Translations under genes and position numbers: made by a program
Source: Demequina soli
GTDB lineage: Bacteria > Actinomycetota > Actinomycetes > Actinomycetales > Demequinaceae
Direction: 5' to 3'
Assembly: GCF_000971195.1 (NCBI RefSeq)
Contig: NZ_BBLZ01000008.1
Coordinates: 99,747 to 163,746, forward strand
Length of the DNA: 64,000 nucleotides
The notes under the pieces: generated by a model
Database searches by the model: none
Told to the model about the DNA's origin: nothing
Seen by the model: the letters and a program-made list of their open reading frames with translations, nothing else
Shown here: positions 33,536-41,740 of the stretch, piece after piece
Numbering within the stretch: position 1 is the stretch's first letter
Layout of the letters: each line of letters begins with the position of its first letter

Positions 33536-33545
33536 TCCCACCCTC

Positions 33546-33564
33546 GTCCGGGGCCCTCCCGGAC
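33546..33564 (+). terminator. Stem-loop after metZ
   Basis: GTCCGGG (33546-33552) and CCCGGAC (33558-33564) form a 7-bp stem with a GCCCT loop, 10 bases after the metZ stop. There is no U-run, which is usual for actinobacterial terminators. Confidence 0.55.
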
Positions 33565-33615
33565 GGCCACGACTCGACCTGAGAGGGGACGGGCCTCCGT
33601 GCTAGCGTCGCGATC

Positions 33616-34218
33616 ATGAGCAGCGGCGCGTCCTCCGCCGCTGACGCGGCCACCCTGGGCCAGGCCCAGCCGCTCGCCGTGCGGCTGATCGGGCGCGGCT
33701 CCCTCGCGGGCGCGCTCGTCGTCCTGCTCATCGCGCTCGCCTACGCCGTGGTCCTCCCGCGCGTCGCGATCGCCGTCTCCGCGCCCAGCGCGCCGCAGCG
33801 CGTCGACATCGGTGGCGGCGCCACGGTCGCGGTCTCCGAGGACTGGTCGCAGGCGTCCTCCGCCGCCGGCACGCTCACCCTCACGCAGGGCGGCGCGCAG
33901 CTCGTCATCACGGCGCCGCGCGCCTCGACCACGCCGCCGGCGGTGCGCATCGACGCCCTCGCGCGGAGCTGGCTCGCCAGCTCCGCCGACCCGAACTCCG
34001 TGGCCACCACACCCAAGGGGTTCACCACGGACGCGGGGGACGACGCGGCGACGGTCGTGGTGCAGGAGGCCACCCAGACGGGCGAGGCCTGGGTGGTGTC
34101 GGACGGCACCCAGGAGGTCGTCGCGGCCCTCACGTCGCCCACCGCCTCGTGGGACGCCGCGTCCGCCTCCGCGCAGGCCCTCATCCGCACGCTCGTGCTC
34201 CCGCGGGCCGTCGGATGA
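33616..34218 (+). CDS. Single-pass membrane protein of unknown function
   Basis: A 200-residue protein with one membrane helix (about residues 29-50, LAGALVVLLIALAYAVVLP) and an extracytoplasmic beta-rich domain (VAVSEDWSQA...LTLTQGGAQLVITAP) that resembles small PsbP/LpqN-like surface domains only in general form. TAGCGT is 7 bases before the ATG (leaderless). It overlaps the PrsW gene by 4 bases, so the two probably act together. Confidence 0.75.
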   Translation: MSSGASSAADAATLGQAQPLAVRLIGRGSLAGALVVLLIALAYAVVLPRVAIAVSAPSAPQRVDIGGGATVAVSEDWSQASSAAGTLTLTQGGAQLVITAPRASTTPPAVRIDALARSWLASSADPNSVATTPKGFTTDAGDDAATVVVQEATQTGEAWVVSDGTQEVVAALTSPTASWDAASASAQALIRTLVLPRAVG

Positions 34219-35360
34219 CCAGCGCCGCGCGCGTGCGCGGTGGGATCCCCCGCCCCCGCACCCCCACCTTCATCGACGGGCGGTCCTGGGTGTTCTGGAC
34301 CATGATCGTGCTCGCCATCGGCGCGTTCGCCCAGGTCACGCCGCTGGCGCTCGAGTCCCTGCTCGCCAACCCGCTGTCCGGCGCCGCCTCGGCGGCGGTG
34401 TGGACCCTGTACGGCCTGGTCTTCGCCACGGCGGTGTACCTGCTCGAGCTGTACGAGAGGCGGCCCCTCGTCAACGTGGTCGGGGCGATCGCGTGGGGCG
34501 CGGTCGTCGCGGTGGGCATCTCGCGGATCGCGGGTCCCGCCATGCACCAGATCGTCGGCCAGTGGCTGGGCGAGGACTCGCCGTGGCTGTCCGCGATCGC
34601 GGCGCCGCTGGTCGAGGAGCCCCTCAAGGCGCTCGGCGTGGTCGCGCTGGCGCTCATCCCGGGCGCCCGCATCCGCACCGTCGCCGACGCGGCGTTCTAC
34701 GGCGGCATGGTGGGCCTGGGCTTCCAGGTGCTCGAGGGCTTCCTCTACACGTCGCGCACCGCTGCGCTCGCGGGCAACCCGATGGACGCGGTGGCGCAGG
34801 TCTTCGTGCTGCGCGGCATCGTCGCGGGACTGTGGAGCCACGCGGCGTTCTCGGCGGTCGCGGGCGCGGGCATCGGCTACTTCTTCGTCGCGGTGGGTCC
34901 GGCGTGGCGGCGCTGGCTGGTCGCGCTCGGCTCGCTGGGCGCCGCGATGGTGCTGCACGGCTTCCTCAACTCGCCGCTCATCCACGGCTCCCAGGTGACG
35001 GCCGCGCTCATCAAGGGCGTGCCGATCGTCATCGTGCTCGCGACCACCCTGCACGTGAGCCACCTGCGCGAGCGCGCCGTGTTCGCGCGGACGGCGCGCG
35101 TGACCGTGCCGGACCACCTGGTGAGCCCGGCCGACTTCGACGGGCTCTCGACGCGGAACCGGCGCCGGGCCGCGCGGGCCGACATGCGCGAGCGGCACGG
35201 CGCGCAGGCCGCCCGCGACCTGCACCGGCTGCAGCGCGCGCAGCTCGCGCTGCTGGTCGCCGCGCACTCGGACGGGATGGTGTCCGCGCGTGCGGCCGAT
35301 GCCGCGGGCCGCGTCACCGCCTCCCGGTCCGCCCTCGCGTGGTCGGTGGCGGGCCGCTGA
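34215..35360 (+). CDS. PrsW-family intramembrane metalloprotease
   Basis: A 381-residue multi-helix protein with the PrsW signature motifs: EE-x-x-K in LVEEPLKALG, F-x-x-x-E in GFQVLEG, His in WSHAAFSAVAG and His-x-x-x-Asn in VLHGFLNS. These are the presumed zinc-binding and catalytic sites. Relatives cleave membrane-anchored regulators; the upstream single-pass protein is a reasonable candidate substrate or partner. The last 80 residues are cytoplasmic and Arg-rich. The ATG at 34215 is fixed by the 4-base overlap. Confidence 0.9.
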   Translation: MTSAARVRGGIPRPRTPTFIDGRSWVFWTMIVLAIGAFAQVTPLALESLLANPLSGAASAAVWTLYGLVFATAVYLLELYERRPLVNVVGAIAWGAVVAVGISRIAGPAMHQIVGQWLGEDSPWLSAIAAPLVEEPLKALGVVALALIPGARIRTVADAAFYGGMVGLGFQVLEGFLYTSRTAALAGNPMDAVAQVFVLRGIVAGLWSHAAFSAVAGAGIGYFFVAVGPAWRRWLVALGSLGAAMVLHGFLNSPLIHGSQVTAALIKGVPIVIVLATTLHVSHLRERAVFARTARVTVPDHLVSPADFDGLSTRNRRRAARADMRERHGAQAARDLHRLQRAQLALLVAAHSDGMVSARAADAAGRVTASRSALAWSVAGR

Positions 35361-35370
35361 CGGGTCGCGC

Positions 35371-37686
35371 TCAGCCCCTCCGGAATCCCCGCAGGCGCAG
35401 CGAGTTGCCGACCACGAACAGGCTCGACGCGCCCATCGCGGCGGCGGCGAGCATGGGGTCCAGCACCCCGAACGCCGCGAGCGGGATCATCAACACGTTG
35501 TAGGCGAACGCCCAGAACAGGTTGCCGCGGATGGTGGCGTAGGTGCGCCGCGACAGCGCGATCGCGTCCGCCGCGGCGCGCGGGTCGCCCGCCACGATCG
35601 TGAGGTCGGAGGCCTCGCGCGCGACGTCCGCACCCGTGCCGATCGCGATCCCCAGGTCGGAGGCCGCGAGCGCGGGGGCGTCGTTGACGCCGTCGCCGAC
35701 CATCGCGACCCGCCGTCCGCCCTCCTGCAGCTCCCGGATGACGGCCTCCTTGTCGCCGGGCAGCACCTCGGCGATCACGCGGTCGATCCCGAGCGCGGCC
35801 CCCACCGCCTCCGCGGCGCGCCGGTTGTCGCCCGTGAGCAGCACGACGTCGACGCCGAGCCCGTGCAGCGCCTCGACCGCGGCGGGCGCCGTGTCCTTGA
35901 GGCGGTCGCGCACGGCGATGGCGGCCTCGGCCGCGAGCGCCGTCCGGGTCAGGGTGGACGATGCGTCGCCCGCCCCAAGCAGCCCGCCCCCGAGGGGTGC
36001 GGCGCGGCCTGCGAACACGACGGTCTCGCCTCGCTCCTCGCGGGCCGTCGCCCAGGCCGCCAGCTCGTCCGGAAGCGTGTCGAACAGGCGCCTCGAGCCG
36101 ATGGTGACGTCCGCGTGGGAACCCTCGGCGCCCGCCCGCTGCACGGTCGCGGTGACGCCCTGGCCGGGGGTCGAACGGAAGCCCTTGAGCGGGATCCGGG
36201 CGTCGCGGGATGCCGCGATCGCGCGGGCCACGGGGTGCTCCGAGCGCGCCTCGACGGAGGCGACGGCGTCGAGCAGGGTGCCGGCCGCATCGTCCTCCAG
36301 GCCGGGGACCAGGGAGGACGTGACCTCCATGCGGCCCTCGGTGACGGTGCCCGTCTTGTCGAGCACCACGGTCTGAAGCGACCGCGCGTCCTCGAGCGCC
36401 TGCGCGCCGCGCACCAGGATGCCCATCTGGGCACCGCGGCCGGTGCCGACCATGATCGCGAGCGGCGTCGCGAGACCCATCGCGCACGGGCAGCTGATGA
36501 TCAGGACGGCGACGGCGGCGGTGACGGCCGCGGAGGCGTCGCCGGTGAAGGCGAGCCACAGCGCGGCGGTGACGAGCGCGAGCGCGATGACGGCGGGCAC
36601 GAACACCGCGGAGACGCGGTCGGCGAGGCGTTGGATGCGGGCCTTGCCGGCCTGCGCCTCGTCGACCATGCGGGCGATCTGCGCGAGCATCGTCTCCTCG
36701 CCCACGCGGGTCGCCTCGACGGTCAGCGACCCGTCGGTGGCGATGGTGCCGCCGACCACCTCGACGCCGGGCGCGGCCGCGACGGGGACGGGCTCGCCGG
36801 TGACCAGGCTCGCGTCGACGGCGGCGGCGCCCTCGACGACGGTCCCGTCGGTGGCGATCGCCTCGCCCGGCCGGACCAGGAAGCGCATGCCGACGCCCAG
36901 GTCGGCACGCTCGATGACGGTGCCGTCCTCGAGCGTGACGGTCGGGCTCTGGCGCGCGCCGAGCGCGCGGATCGCGTCGCCCGCGCGCGCCGTCGAGCGC
37001 ACCTCGAGCCACTTGCCCAGCAGGATCAGGGAGACGATGACGGCACCCGTCTCGAAGTAGACGTGCCCCTCGGCGCCCGTCGTCAGGAGCGCGACCGACC
37101 ACAGCCACGCCACCGCGGAGCCGAGGCTCACGAGCGTGTCCATGGTGGTGGTGCCGTGACGGGCGCCCTTGAGGGCGGAACGGTGGAAGGGCAGCGCGGC
37201 CCACCACACCACGGGCGTCGCGAGCACGGCCGCGACCCATTCCCACCCCGGGAAGCGCAGCGCGGGGATCATCGAGATGAGGGCGACGGGCACGGTCAGC
37301 GTGGCGGCGACCAGGAAGCGGCGGCGGAAGTCGGCGATGCGGCGCTCGTCGTTGCGGGCCTGCGCCTCGGCCTCGTCCTCGCGCGAGTCGGGACGAGGCG
37401 CGTCCCCGTCCGACGTCCGGTCCCCCACCGCGCGGGTGAGGACCTCGTACCCGAGCCCCGTGATGGCGGCGCGCATGGCGTCCTCGAGCTCGTCGCGGTC
37501 GAGCGTGCCGTCAGGCAGGACGGTCGCGCGGCGGGTCGCGATGTTGACCGCGGCGGAGCCGACGCCGGGCAGGACCGCGAGCCCGCGCTGGATGCCGGCG
37601 GCGCAGCCTGCGCAGGTCATGCCGCCGACGGCAAGGTCGATCGAGGATTCCTCGTGCGGGGCCTCGGGGAGGGTCTCGGTGCTCAT
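35371..37686 (-). CDS. copA: Copper-exporting P1B-type ATPase CopA
   Basis: A 771-residue P-type ATPase that pumps Cu(I) out of the cell. Order: one N-terminal heavy-metal domain (GGMTCAGCAAGIQ), membrane helices, actuator domain (LVTGEPVPV), the transmembrane metal site CPC in IISCPCAMGLATP, phosphorylation Asp443 in LDKTGTVTEG, the HP locus SEHPVARAI and MVGDGVNDAPALAASDLG. The ATG at 37686 is 6 bases after a TAGCCT -10, so the transcript is leaderless. Control is through the MerR-type promoter at 37693-37724. Confidence 0.97.
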   Translation of the reverse strand: MSTETLPEAPHEESSIDLAVGGMTCAGCAAGIQRGLAVLPGVGSAAVNIATRRATVLPDGTLDRDELEDAMRAAITGLGYEVLTRAVGDRTSDGDAPRPDSREDEAEAQARNDERRIADFRRRFLVAATLTVPVALISMIPALRFPGWEWVAAVLATPVVWWAALPFHRSALKGARHGTTTMDTLVSLGSAVAWLWSVALLTTGAEGHVYFETGAVIVSLILLGKWLEVRSTARAGDAIRALGARQSPTVTLEDGTVIERADLGVGMRFLVRPGEAIATDGTVVEGAAAVDASLVTGEPVPVAAAPGVEVVGGTIATDGSLTVEATRVGEETMLAQIARMVDEAQAGKARIQRLADRVSAVFVPAVIALALVTAALWLAFTGDASAAVTAAVAVLIISCPCAMGLATPLAIMVGTGRGAQMGILVRGAQALEDARSLQTVVLDKTGTVTEGRMEVTSSLVPGLEDDAAGTLLDAVASVEARSEHPVARAIAASRDARIPLKGFRSTPGQGVTATVQRAGAEGSHADVTIGSRRLFDTLPDELAAWATAREERGETVVFAGRAAPLGGGLLGAGDASSTLTRTALAAEAAIAVRDRLKDTAPAAVEALHGLGVDVVLLTGDNRRAAEAVGAALGIDRVIAEVLPGDKEAVIRELQEGGRRVAMVGDGVNDAPALAASDLGIAIGTGADVAREASDLTIVAGDPRAAADAIALSRRTYATIRGNLFWAFAYNVLMIPLAAFGVLDPMLAAAAMGASSLFVVGNSLRLRGFRRG

Positions 37687-37692
37687 GATCGG

Positions 37693-37724
37693 AGGCTAGA
37701 CCTTCCCGCCCACGGCAAGGTCAA
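37693..37724 (-). promoter_or_regulatory. MerR/CueR-type copA promoter with operator in long spacer
   Basis: On the minus strand TTGACC (37724 to 37719) and TAGCCT (37698 to 37693) are separated by 20 bases, the stretched spacing MerR activators need. The spacer and box contain the dyad GACCTT-N12-AAGGTC (37699-37722), close to known CueR operators. The whole element lies in the last codons of the regulator gene. Confidence 0.85.
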
Positions 37725-38115
37725 GCGCGAGGACCTGGCAGCGGTTGGGGTCGTTGCACTCGGCAGGATCGAGGGTCTCGGCGCGACGCGCGAGGGCGGT
37801 GAGCTCCGCCTTCGCGGCGAGCAGGCTCGCGATCTGCGCGTCGATGTCGTGCAGGTGGCGCTCGACCATCGCGCGGCTGTGTGCGCAGGTGCTCTCACCC
37901 TCGTCCTTCATGTGGAGGATGTCGCCCGTCTCCGCGAGGGTCATGCCCGACGCCTGGGCGTCGCGGATGAACCGCAGGCGCTCGAGCGCGACCTCGTCGT
38001 ACTCCCGGTAGCCGTTGGAGCGCCGGTCGGGCGCGGGCAGCAGCCCGATGCCCTCGTAGTAGCGCACAGTCTTGGCGGTCACGCCTCCGCGGGAGGCCAG
38101 CTCTCCGATTCGCAT
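37696..38115 (-). CDS. MerR-family copper-responsive regulator (CueR-like)
   Basis: A 139-residue MerR regulator: winged helix-turn-helix (MRIGELASRGGVTAKTVRYYEGIGLL, NGYREYDE), dimerisation helix, and a metal-binding end with Cys in GESTCAHS and ECNDPNRC. CueR has Cys-x7-Cys in this loop; here it is Cys-x5-Cys with an extra upstream Cys, so metal choice is inferred from the copA neighbour. ATG 38115 follows TACGGT by 6 bases, so I reject the longer start at 38166. It lies 9 bases upstream of copA on the same strand. Confidence 0.9.
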   Translation of the reverse strand: MRIGELASRGGVTAKTVRYYEGIGLLPAPDRRSNGYREYDEVALERLRFIRDAQASGMTLAETGDILHMKDEGESTCAHSRAMVERHLHDIDAQIASLLAAKAELTALARRAETLDPAECNDPNRCQVLALDLAVGGKV

Positions 38116-38201
38116 GGTTACACCGTACGGGAAGGTTGGATTCCGCGGGAGGGGCCAAGGACCCACCCCATGGCCCCCGCACCCGTCGCTAGGGTCGGCT
38201 C

Positions 38202-38903
38202 ATGCGCACCTCTCCCCGCCGCATCGGCCTGCTCGGCGGCATCACGTGGCACTCGACGCTCGAGTACGAGCGGCTCCTGCACGAGGGCGTCGCCGCCGCG
38301 CTCCCCGGCCGCACCGCGGACCTGGTGATCCGCCACTATGACTTCGGCGGGATCGCCGCGGCGCAGGACGCCGGCGACTGGGCGGGGCTGGCCATGACCT
38401 TCGGGCGCGACGCGCGCTGGCTCGTCGACGGCGGCGCCGAGGCGATCGTCATCTGCGCGAACACCATGCACGTGATCGCGGACGAGGTCGCGGAGGCCGC
38501 GGGCGTGCCCGTCATCCACATCGTCGACGAGACGGCCGCCGCGATCCGTGCGGCCGGCCTCGACACCGTGGCGCTGCTGGGCACCGGGTTCACGATGCGG
38601 ATGCCGTTCTACCGCGACCGCCTCGCGGCGCAGGGCGTGACGGCGCTGGTGCCCGCCGAGCCCCGCCTGTCCGAGGTGCACGCGCTCATCTACGAGCGCC
38701 TCGCGCGGGGCATCGTGGACGATGCGGGGCGCGCCCTCATGCGCGCGGCGGCCGAGGAGCTGGTGGCCGCGGGCGCGCAGGGCGTGATCGCGGGCTGCAC
38801 GGAGATCCCCCTGGTGATGACGGCGGCCGACGTGGACGTGCCGTACCTCGACGCGCTCGCGCTGCATGCCGAGGCGGCCGTGAGGTTCGCGCTCGCCGAG
38901 TAG
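38202..38903 (+). CDS. Aspartate/glutamate racemase family protein
   Basis: A 233-residue cofactor-independent racemase of the Asp/Glu/hydantoin family. Start block GLLGGITWHSTLEYERLL replaces the usual GGMSWEST; the two catalytic Cys are in VICANTMH and IAGCTEIPLV. Substrate (aspartate or another amino acid) is not clear. TAGGGT is 6 bases before the ATG. GGACGATGCG at 38717 encodes Val-Asp-Asp-Ala. Confidence 0.9.
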   Translation: MRTSPRRIGLLGGITWHSTLEYERLLHEGVAAALPGRTADLVIRHYDFGGIAAAQDAGDWAGLAMTFGRDARWLVDGGAEAIVICANTMHVIADEVAEAAGVPVIHIVDETAAAIRAAGLDTVALLGTGFTMRMPFYRDRLAAQGVTALVPAEPRLSEVHALIYERLARGIVDDAGRALMRAAAEELVAAGAQGVIAGCTEIPLVMTAADVDVPYLDALALHAEAAVRFALAE

Positions 38904-38957
38904 GACGGATGGACGGGGTCGCCCGCCGCCTCGCTCACCGCGGCACACCGCCCCGGG

Positions 38958-40601
38958 TCACCCCTCGCGGTGGACCACCTCGCCGCCCAGCACCGTCACG
39001 ACGGTCCGCGTGACCGCGATGTCCTGCGCCGCGCCCGCGAAGGGATCCCGCGAGGCCACGCACAGGTCCGCGCGTGCGCCGACCTCGAGCACACCCGAGC
39101 CCGCGACCCCGAGCAGGCGGTGCGAGCCCGCGGTGTAGGCGCGGAGGGCGGCGGCCAGCGGGATCGCCTCCCCCGGGTTGAGCGGCGGCGCGCCCGAGCC
39201 GGGCTCCCGCCGGGTGACCGCGGTGTGGATCGCCTGCCACGGGTCGGGCGTGGACACGGGCCAGTCGGAGCCCATCGCGAGCGCCGCGCCCGCGCGCAGG
39301 AAGGACCCGAAGGGGTACTGCCAAGCCGCGCGCCTCTCGCCCAGGATCGGCACGGTGAGCTCGGTCATCTGGGCCTCGTTGCGCGCCCACAGGGCCTGCG
39401 CGTTCACGGTGACCCCGAGGGCCGCGAACCGCGGCACGTCAGCGGGGTCGACCACCTGGACGTGGGCGACGTGGTGGCGGCGCCGGGACCGGTCCGCGGC
39501 CGGGATCGCCTCGACCGCGTCGAGCGCGTCGGTCACGGCGCGGTCCCCGATCGCGTGGAAGTGGAGCGCGAAGCCCTCGGCCGCGAGCGCGGTGGCGACT
39601 GCCACGAGCACGTCGCGACCGAAGTACGCGATGCCCCGCCCGCCGCCGCAGTCGCAACCGTCGACCACGTACGGCTCGTGCATCGCGGCGGTGCGGTTCT
39701 CCGCGACGCCGTCGACCATGATCTTCGCGGTCGACGTGTCGAGGCCGGCCACGGCGTTGGCGTCGCGGCGGGCCACGAGGTCCGCCACCAGCGCCGGCAC
39801 GCCCTCGAGGGCGGTCTCGCGGGGCACCCACAGCGCCCCCGAGACCCGGTCGGTGAGGACCCCGTCGGCGATGAGGCCCCGATAGGCCGGCGTGGCGTCG
39901 GCGTGGCCGCCGTACTCGCCGACGATCGCCTCCTGCCACGCGGTCACCCCGGCGCGATGGAGGGTCGCGACCGCGGCGGCGAGGCCGGCCCGCGCGGCGT
40001 CGGGGCTCACGGGCGGCAGGCGCCGCTCGACGAGCGCCATCGCGCCCTCGTGCAGCGTGCCGGTGGGGACGCCGGCGGCGTCCCGCTCGATGCGCCCGTC
40101 GGCCGGGTCGGGCGTCGAGGCGTCGATGCCCGCGATGCGCAGCGCGGCCGTGTTGACCCACGCGCCGTGGTGGTCGGCGTTCACCAGGAACGCGGGGACG
40201 TCGCCCGTGACGGCGTCGAGCGCGGCGGCGGTCGGGGTGCCGCCCTCGTAGTCGGACATGTGCCACCCGCCGCCGACGATCCAGGGTCCGTCGTGGGTCA
40301 TCGCGTAGGCCCCGACAAGGGCCAGGCACGCGTCGGAACCGTGGGCGCCGCTCACGTCGAGCCCGAGCGCTTCGATGCCGGCCATCGCGGCATGCACATG
40401 CGCGTCGGCGAAGGACGGATGGATGAGACCGCCCGCGGCGTCGATCACCCCGGCGCCCGCCGCATCGTCCCGCGCGGCCAGCGCGTCTCCGGACCCGATG
40501 GCGGCGATCCGCCCGTCGATCACGAGGACCGCGTCCCCGTCGAGGACGGCCCCGTCGGACCACGGCACGCCGCCGCGGATGAGCAGCGTCGCCACGGTCA
40601 C
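38958..40601 (-). CDS. Amidohydrolase family 3 protein (YtcJ-like)
   Basis: A 547-residue metal-dependent amidohydrolase. Metal ligands are in SFADAHVHAAM (His-x-His), the carboxylated Lys region near KIMVDGV, FHAIGDRAV and GSDWPVSTPDP. Substrate unknown; relatives act on N-substituted amides or cyclic amides. GTG 40601 overlaps the upstream gene stop (GTGA), so it is co-translated with the acetyltransferase-kinase fusion. Confidence 0.9.
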   Translation of the reverse strand: MTVATLLIRGGVPWSDGAVLDGDAVLVIDGRIAAIGSGDALAARDDAAGAGVIDAAGGLIHPSFADAHVHAAMAGIEALGLDVSGAHGSDACLALVGAYAMTHDGPWIVGGGWHMSDYEGGTPTAAALDAVTGDVPAFLVNADHHGAWVNTAALRIAGIDASTPDPADGRIERDAAGVPTGTLHEGAMALVERRLPPVSPDAARAGLAAAVATLHRAGVTAWQEAIVGEYGGHADATPAYRGLIADGVLTDRVSGALWVPRETALEGVPALVADLVARRDANAVAGLDTSTAKIMVDGVAENRTAAMHEPYVVDGCDCGGGRGIAYFGRDVLVAVATALAAEGFALHFHAIGDRAVTDALDAVEAIPAADRSRRRHHVAHVQVVDPADVPRFAALGVTVNAQALWARNEAQMTELTVPILGERRAAWQYPFGSFLRAGAALAMGSDWPVSTPDPWQAIHTAVTRREPGSGAPPLNPGEAIPLAAALRAYTAGSHRLLGVAGSGVLEVGARADLCVASRDPFAGAAQDIAVTRTVVTVLGGEVVHREG

Positions 40602-41581
40602 CACCCCGCCGCGTCGAGCACGTCGGCGGCGACCTCGGCGGGTGCGCGCCCGGCGCTGTCGACCACCGCATCCTCGAGCGCGAGCGCCTCGAGCTCGCCC
40701 TCCATCTCGACCGTGCGCCCGCGCGCCCAGGCGAGCCAGCGCTCGGAGCACTCGCGCCTCTCGAGGCGCGCGATCCGCTCGTCGTCCGGGGCGGTCAGGC
40801 GCACGATCGTGACCTCCGCCGGTCCGGCGTGCGAGGAGAAGGCACGGGCCAGGCGCTCGGGGTCGCCGGCATCGTCCATCGCGATCGGGACGAGGACGTT
40901 GCCGAAGCCGCGCGCCCGGTAGAGCGGCGCGAGCGCCCCGAGCGCCTCCCATAGGAGACGCCGGTTCACCGGGTCGGCGGCATCGGCGGGATAGGCCTGG
41001 GTGAGCGCGTCGACGTCGAGGTGGGAGGTGCGGGCGCCACGCCCGGCGAGGAGCTCATGCGCGGCCGCGGCGACGGTGGTCTTGCCGGCGCCGAGCGCGC
41101 CCGTGAGCACCAGGACGCGGGTCGGCAGGTCGAGGCCGTAGCAGATCGAGTCGGGCTCGTCCTTGTACTCGCCGTACGGCGCGATGCGGGAGTACCCGAG
41201 GCGGTCGTAGAGCGCGAGGGCCTCGGGCTGCTCGGAGCCGGTCTCCAGGACGATGCGGCACGCGCCCGCGCGCCGCGCGACCGCCTCCGCGGCGCCCATC
41301 ATCACCTTGGAATGGCCGTGGCCACGATGGCCGGGCCGCACGAAGAGCCGCTTGATCTCGATCGCGCCGGGCCCGGTGGCGTAGGGCGACCAGCGCAGCA
41401 CCAGGCTCGCGGCGGGCTCGCCGTCCTCGGCGTAGCCCACGAGCGAGGCGACCGGGGCGGCGAAGCGGGCGGGCTGCTCGGGGAGCTCGGAGCCGTAGCG
41501 GAGCGCGAGGTCGGCCTGCTGCTCGTCCCACAGGGCGTGCGCGTCGGCGTCGTCGGGCTCGACGCGGCGGACGGAGATCAT
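40598..41581 (-). CDS. GNAT acetyltransferase fused to a P-loop kinase-like domain
   Basis: A 327-residue two-domain protein. Residues about 1-150 are a GNAT N-acetyltransferase (IKRLFVRPGHRGHGHSKVMM is the acetyl-CoA pyrophosphate loop; LALYDRLGYSRI the C-terminal motif). Residues about 155-327 are a P-loop NTPase with Walker A GALGAGKTT (161-169), a SHLDVDAL strand and a lid-like Arg-rich helix, like small-molecule kinases or AAA_33 proteins. No frameshift separates them. TAGCCT lies 6 bases before the ATG. It heads a two-gene operon with the amidohydrolase, suggesting a small-molecule modification and degradation route. Confidence 0.85.
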   Translation of the reverse strand: MISVRRVEPDDADAHALWDEQQADLALRYGSELPEQPARFAAPVASLVGYAEDGEPAASLVLRWSPYATGPGAIEIKRLFVRPGHRGHGHSKVMMGAAEAVARRAGACRIVLETGSEQPEALALYDRLGYSRIAPYGEYKDEPDSICYGLDLPTRVLVLTGALGAGKTTVAAAAHELLAGRGARTSHLDVDALTQAYPADAADPVNRRLLWEALGALAPLYRARGFGNVLVPIAMDDAGDPERLARAFSSHAGPAEVTIVRLTAPDDERIARLERRECSERWLAWARGRTVEMEGELEALALEDAVVDSAGRAPAEVAADVLDAAGW

Positions 41582-41713
41582 GGGGTCAGGCTAGCGACGC
41601 CCACCCGGTTCGCTGCGCACGGTCCTGACCGCGACACACGGAGGCTGCGGCGCGAGAATGGGCAGGGAGGCGGCGTGTCGCGTGGAGGACCGTGCCAAGC
41701 GAACGGCGGTAAC

Positions 41714-41727
41714 GTTGACACGTCAAC
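41714..41727. promoter_or_regulatory. Palindromic operator before the LLM flavoprotein gene
   Basis: GTTGAC-AC-GTCAAC is a perfect 6-bp inverted repeat 13 bases before the GTG start, just ahead of the ribosome site GAAGGGGG. It fits a MarR- or TetR-type site, but no such regulator is encoded nearby. The remaining gap (41582-41713) holds a TAGCCT leaderless box for the opposite gene and nothing else I recognise. Confidence 0.6.
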
Positions 41728-41740
41728 TGAAGGGGGCGCG

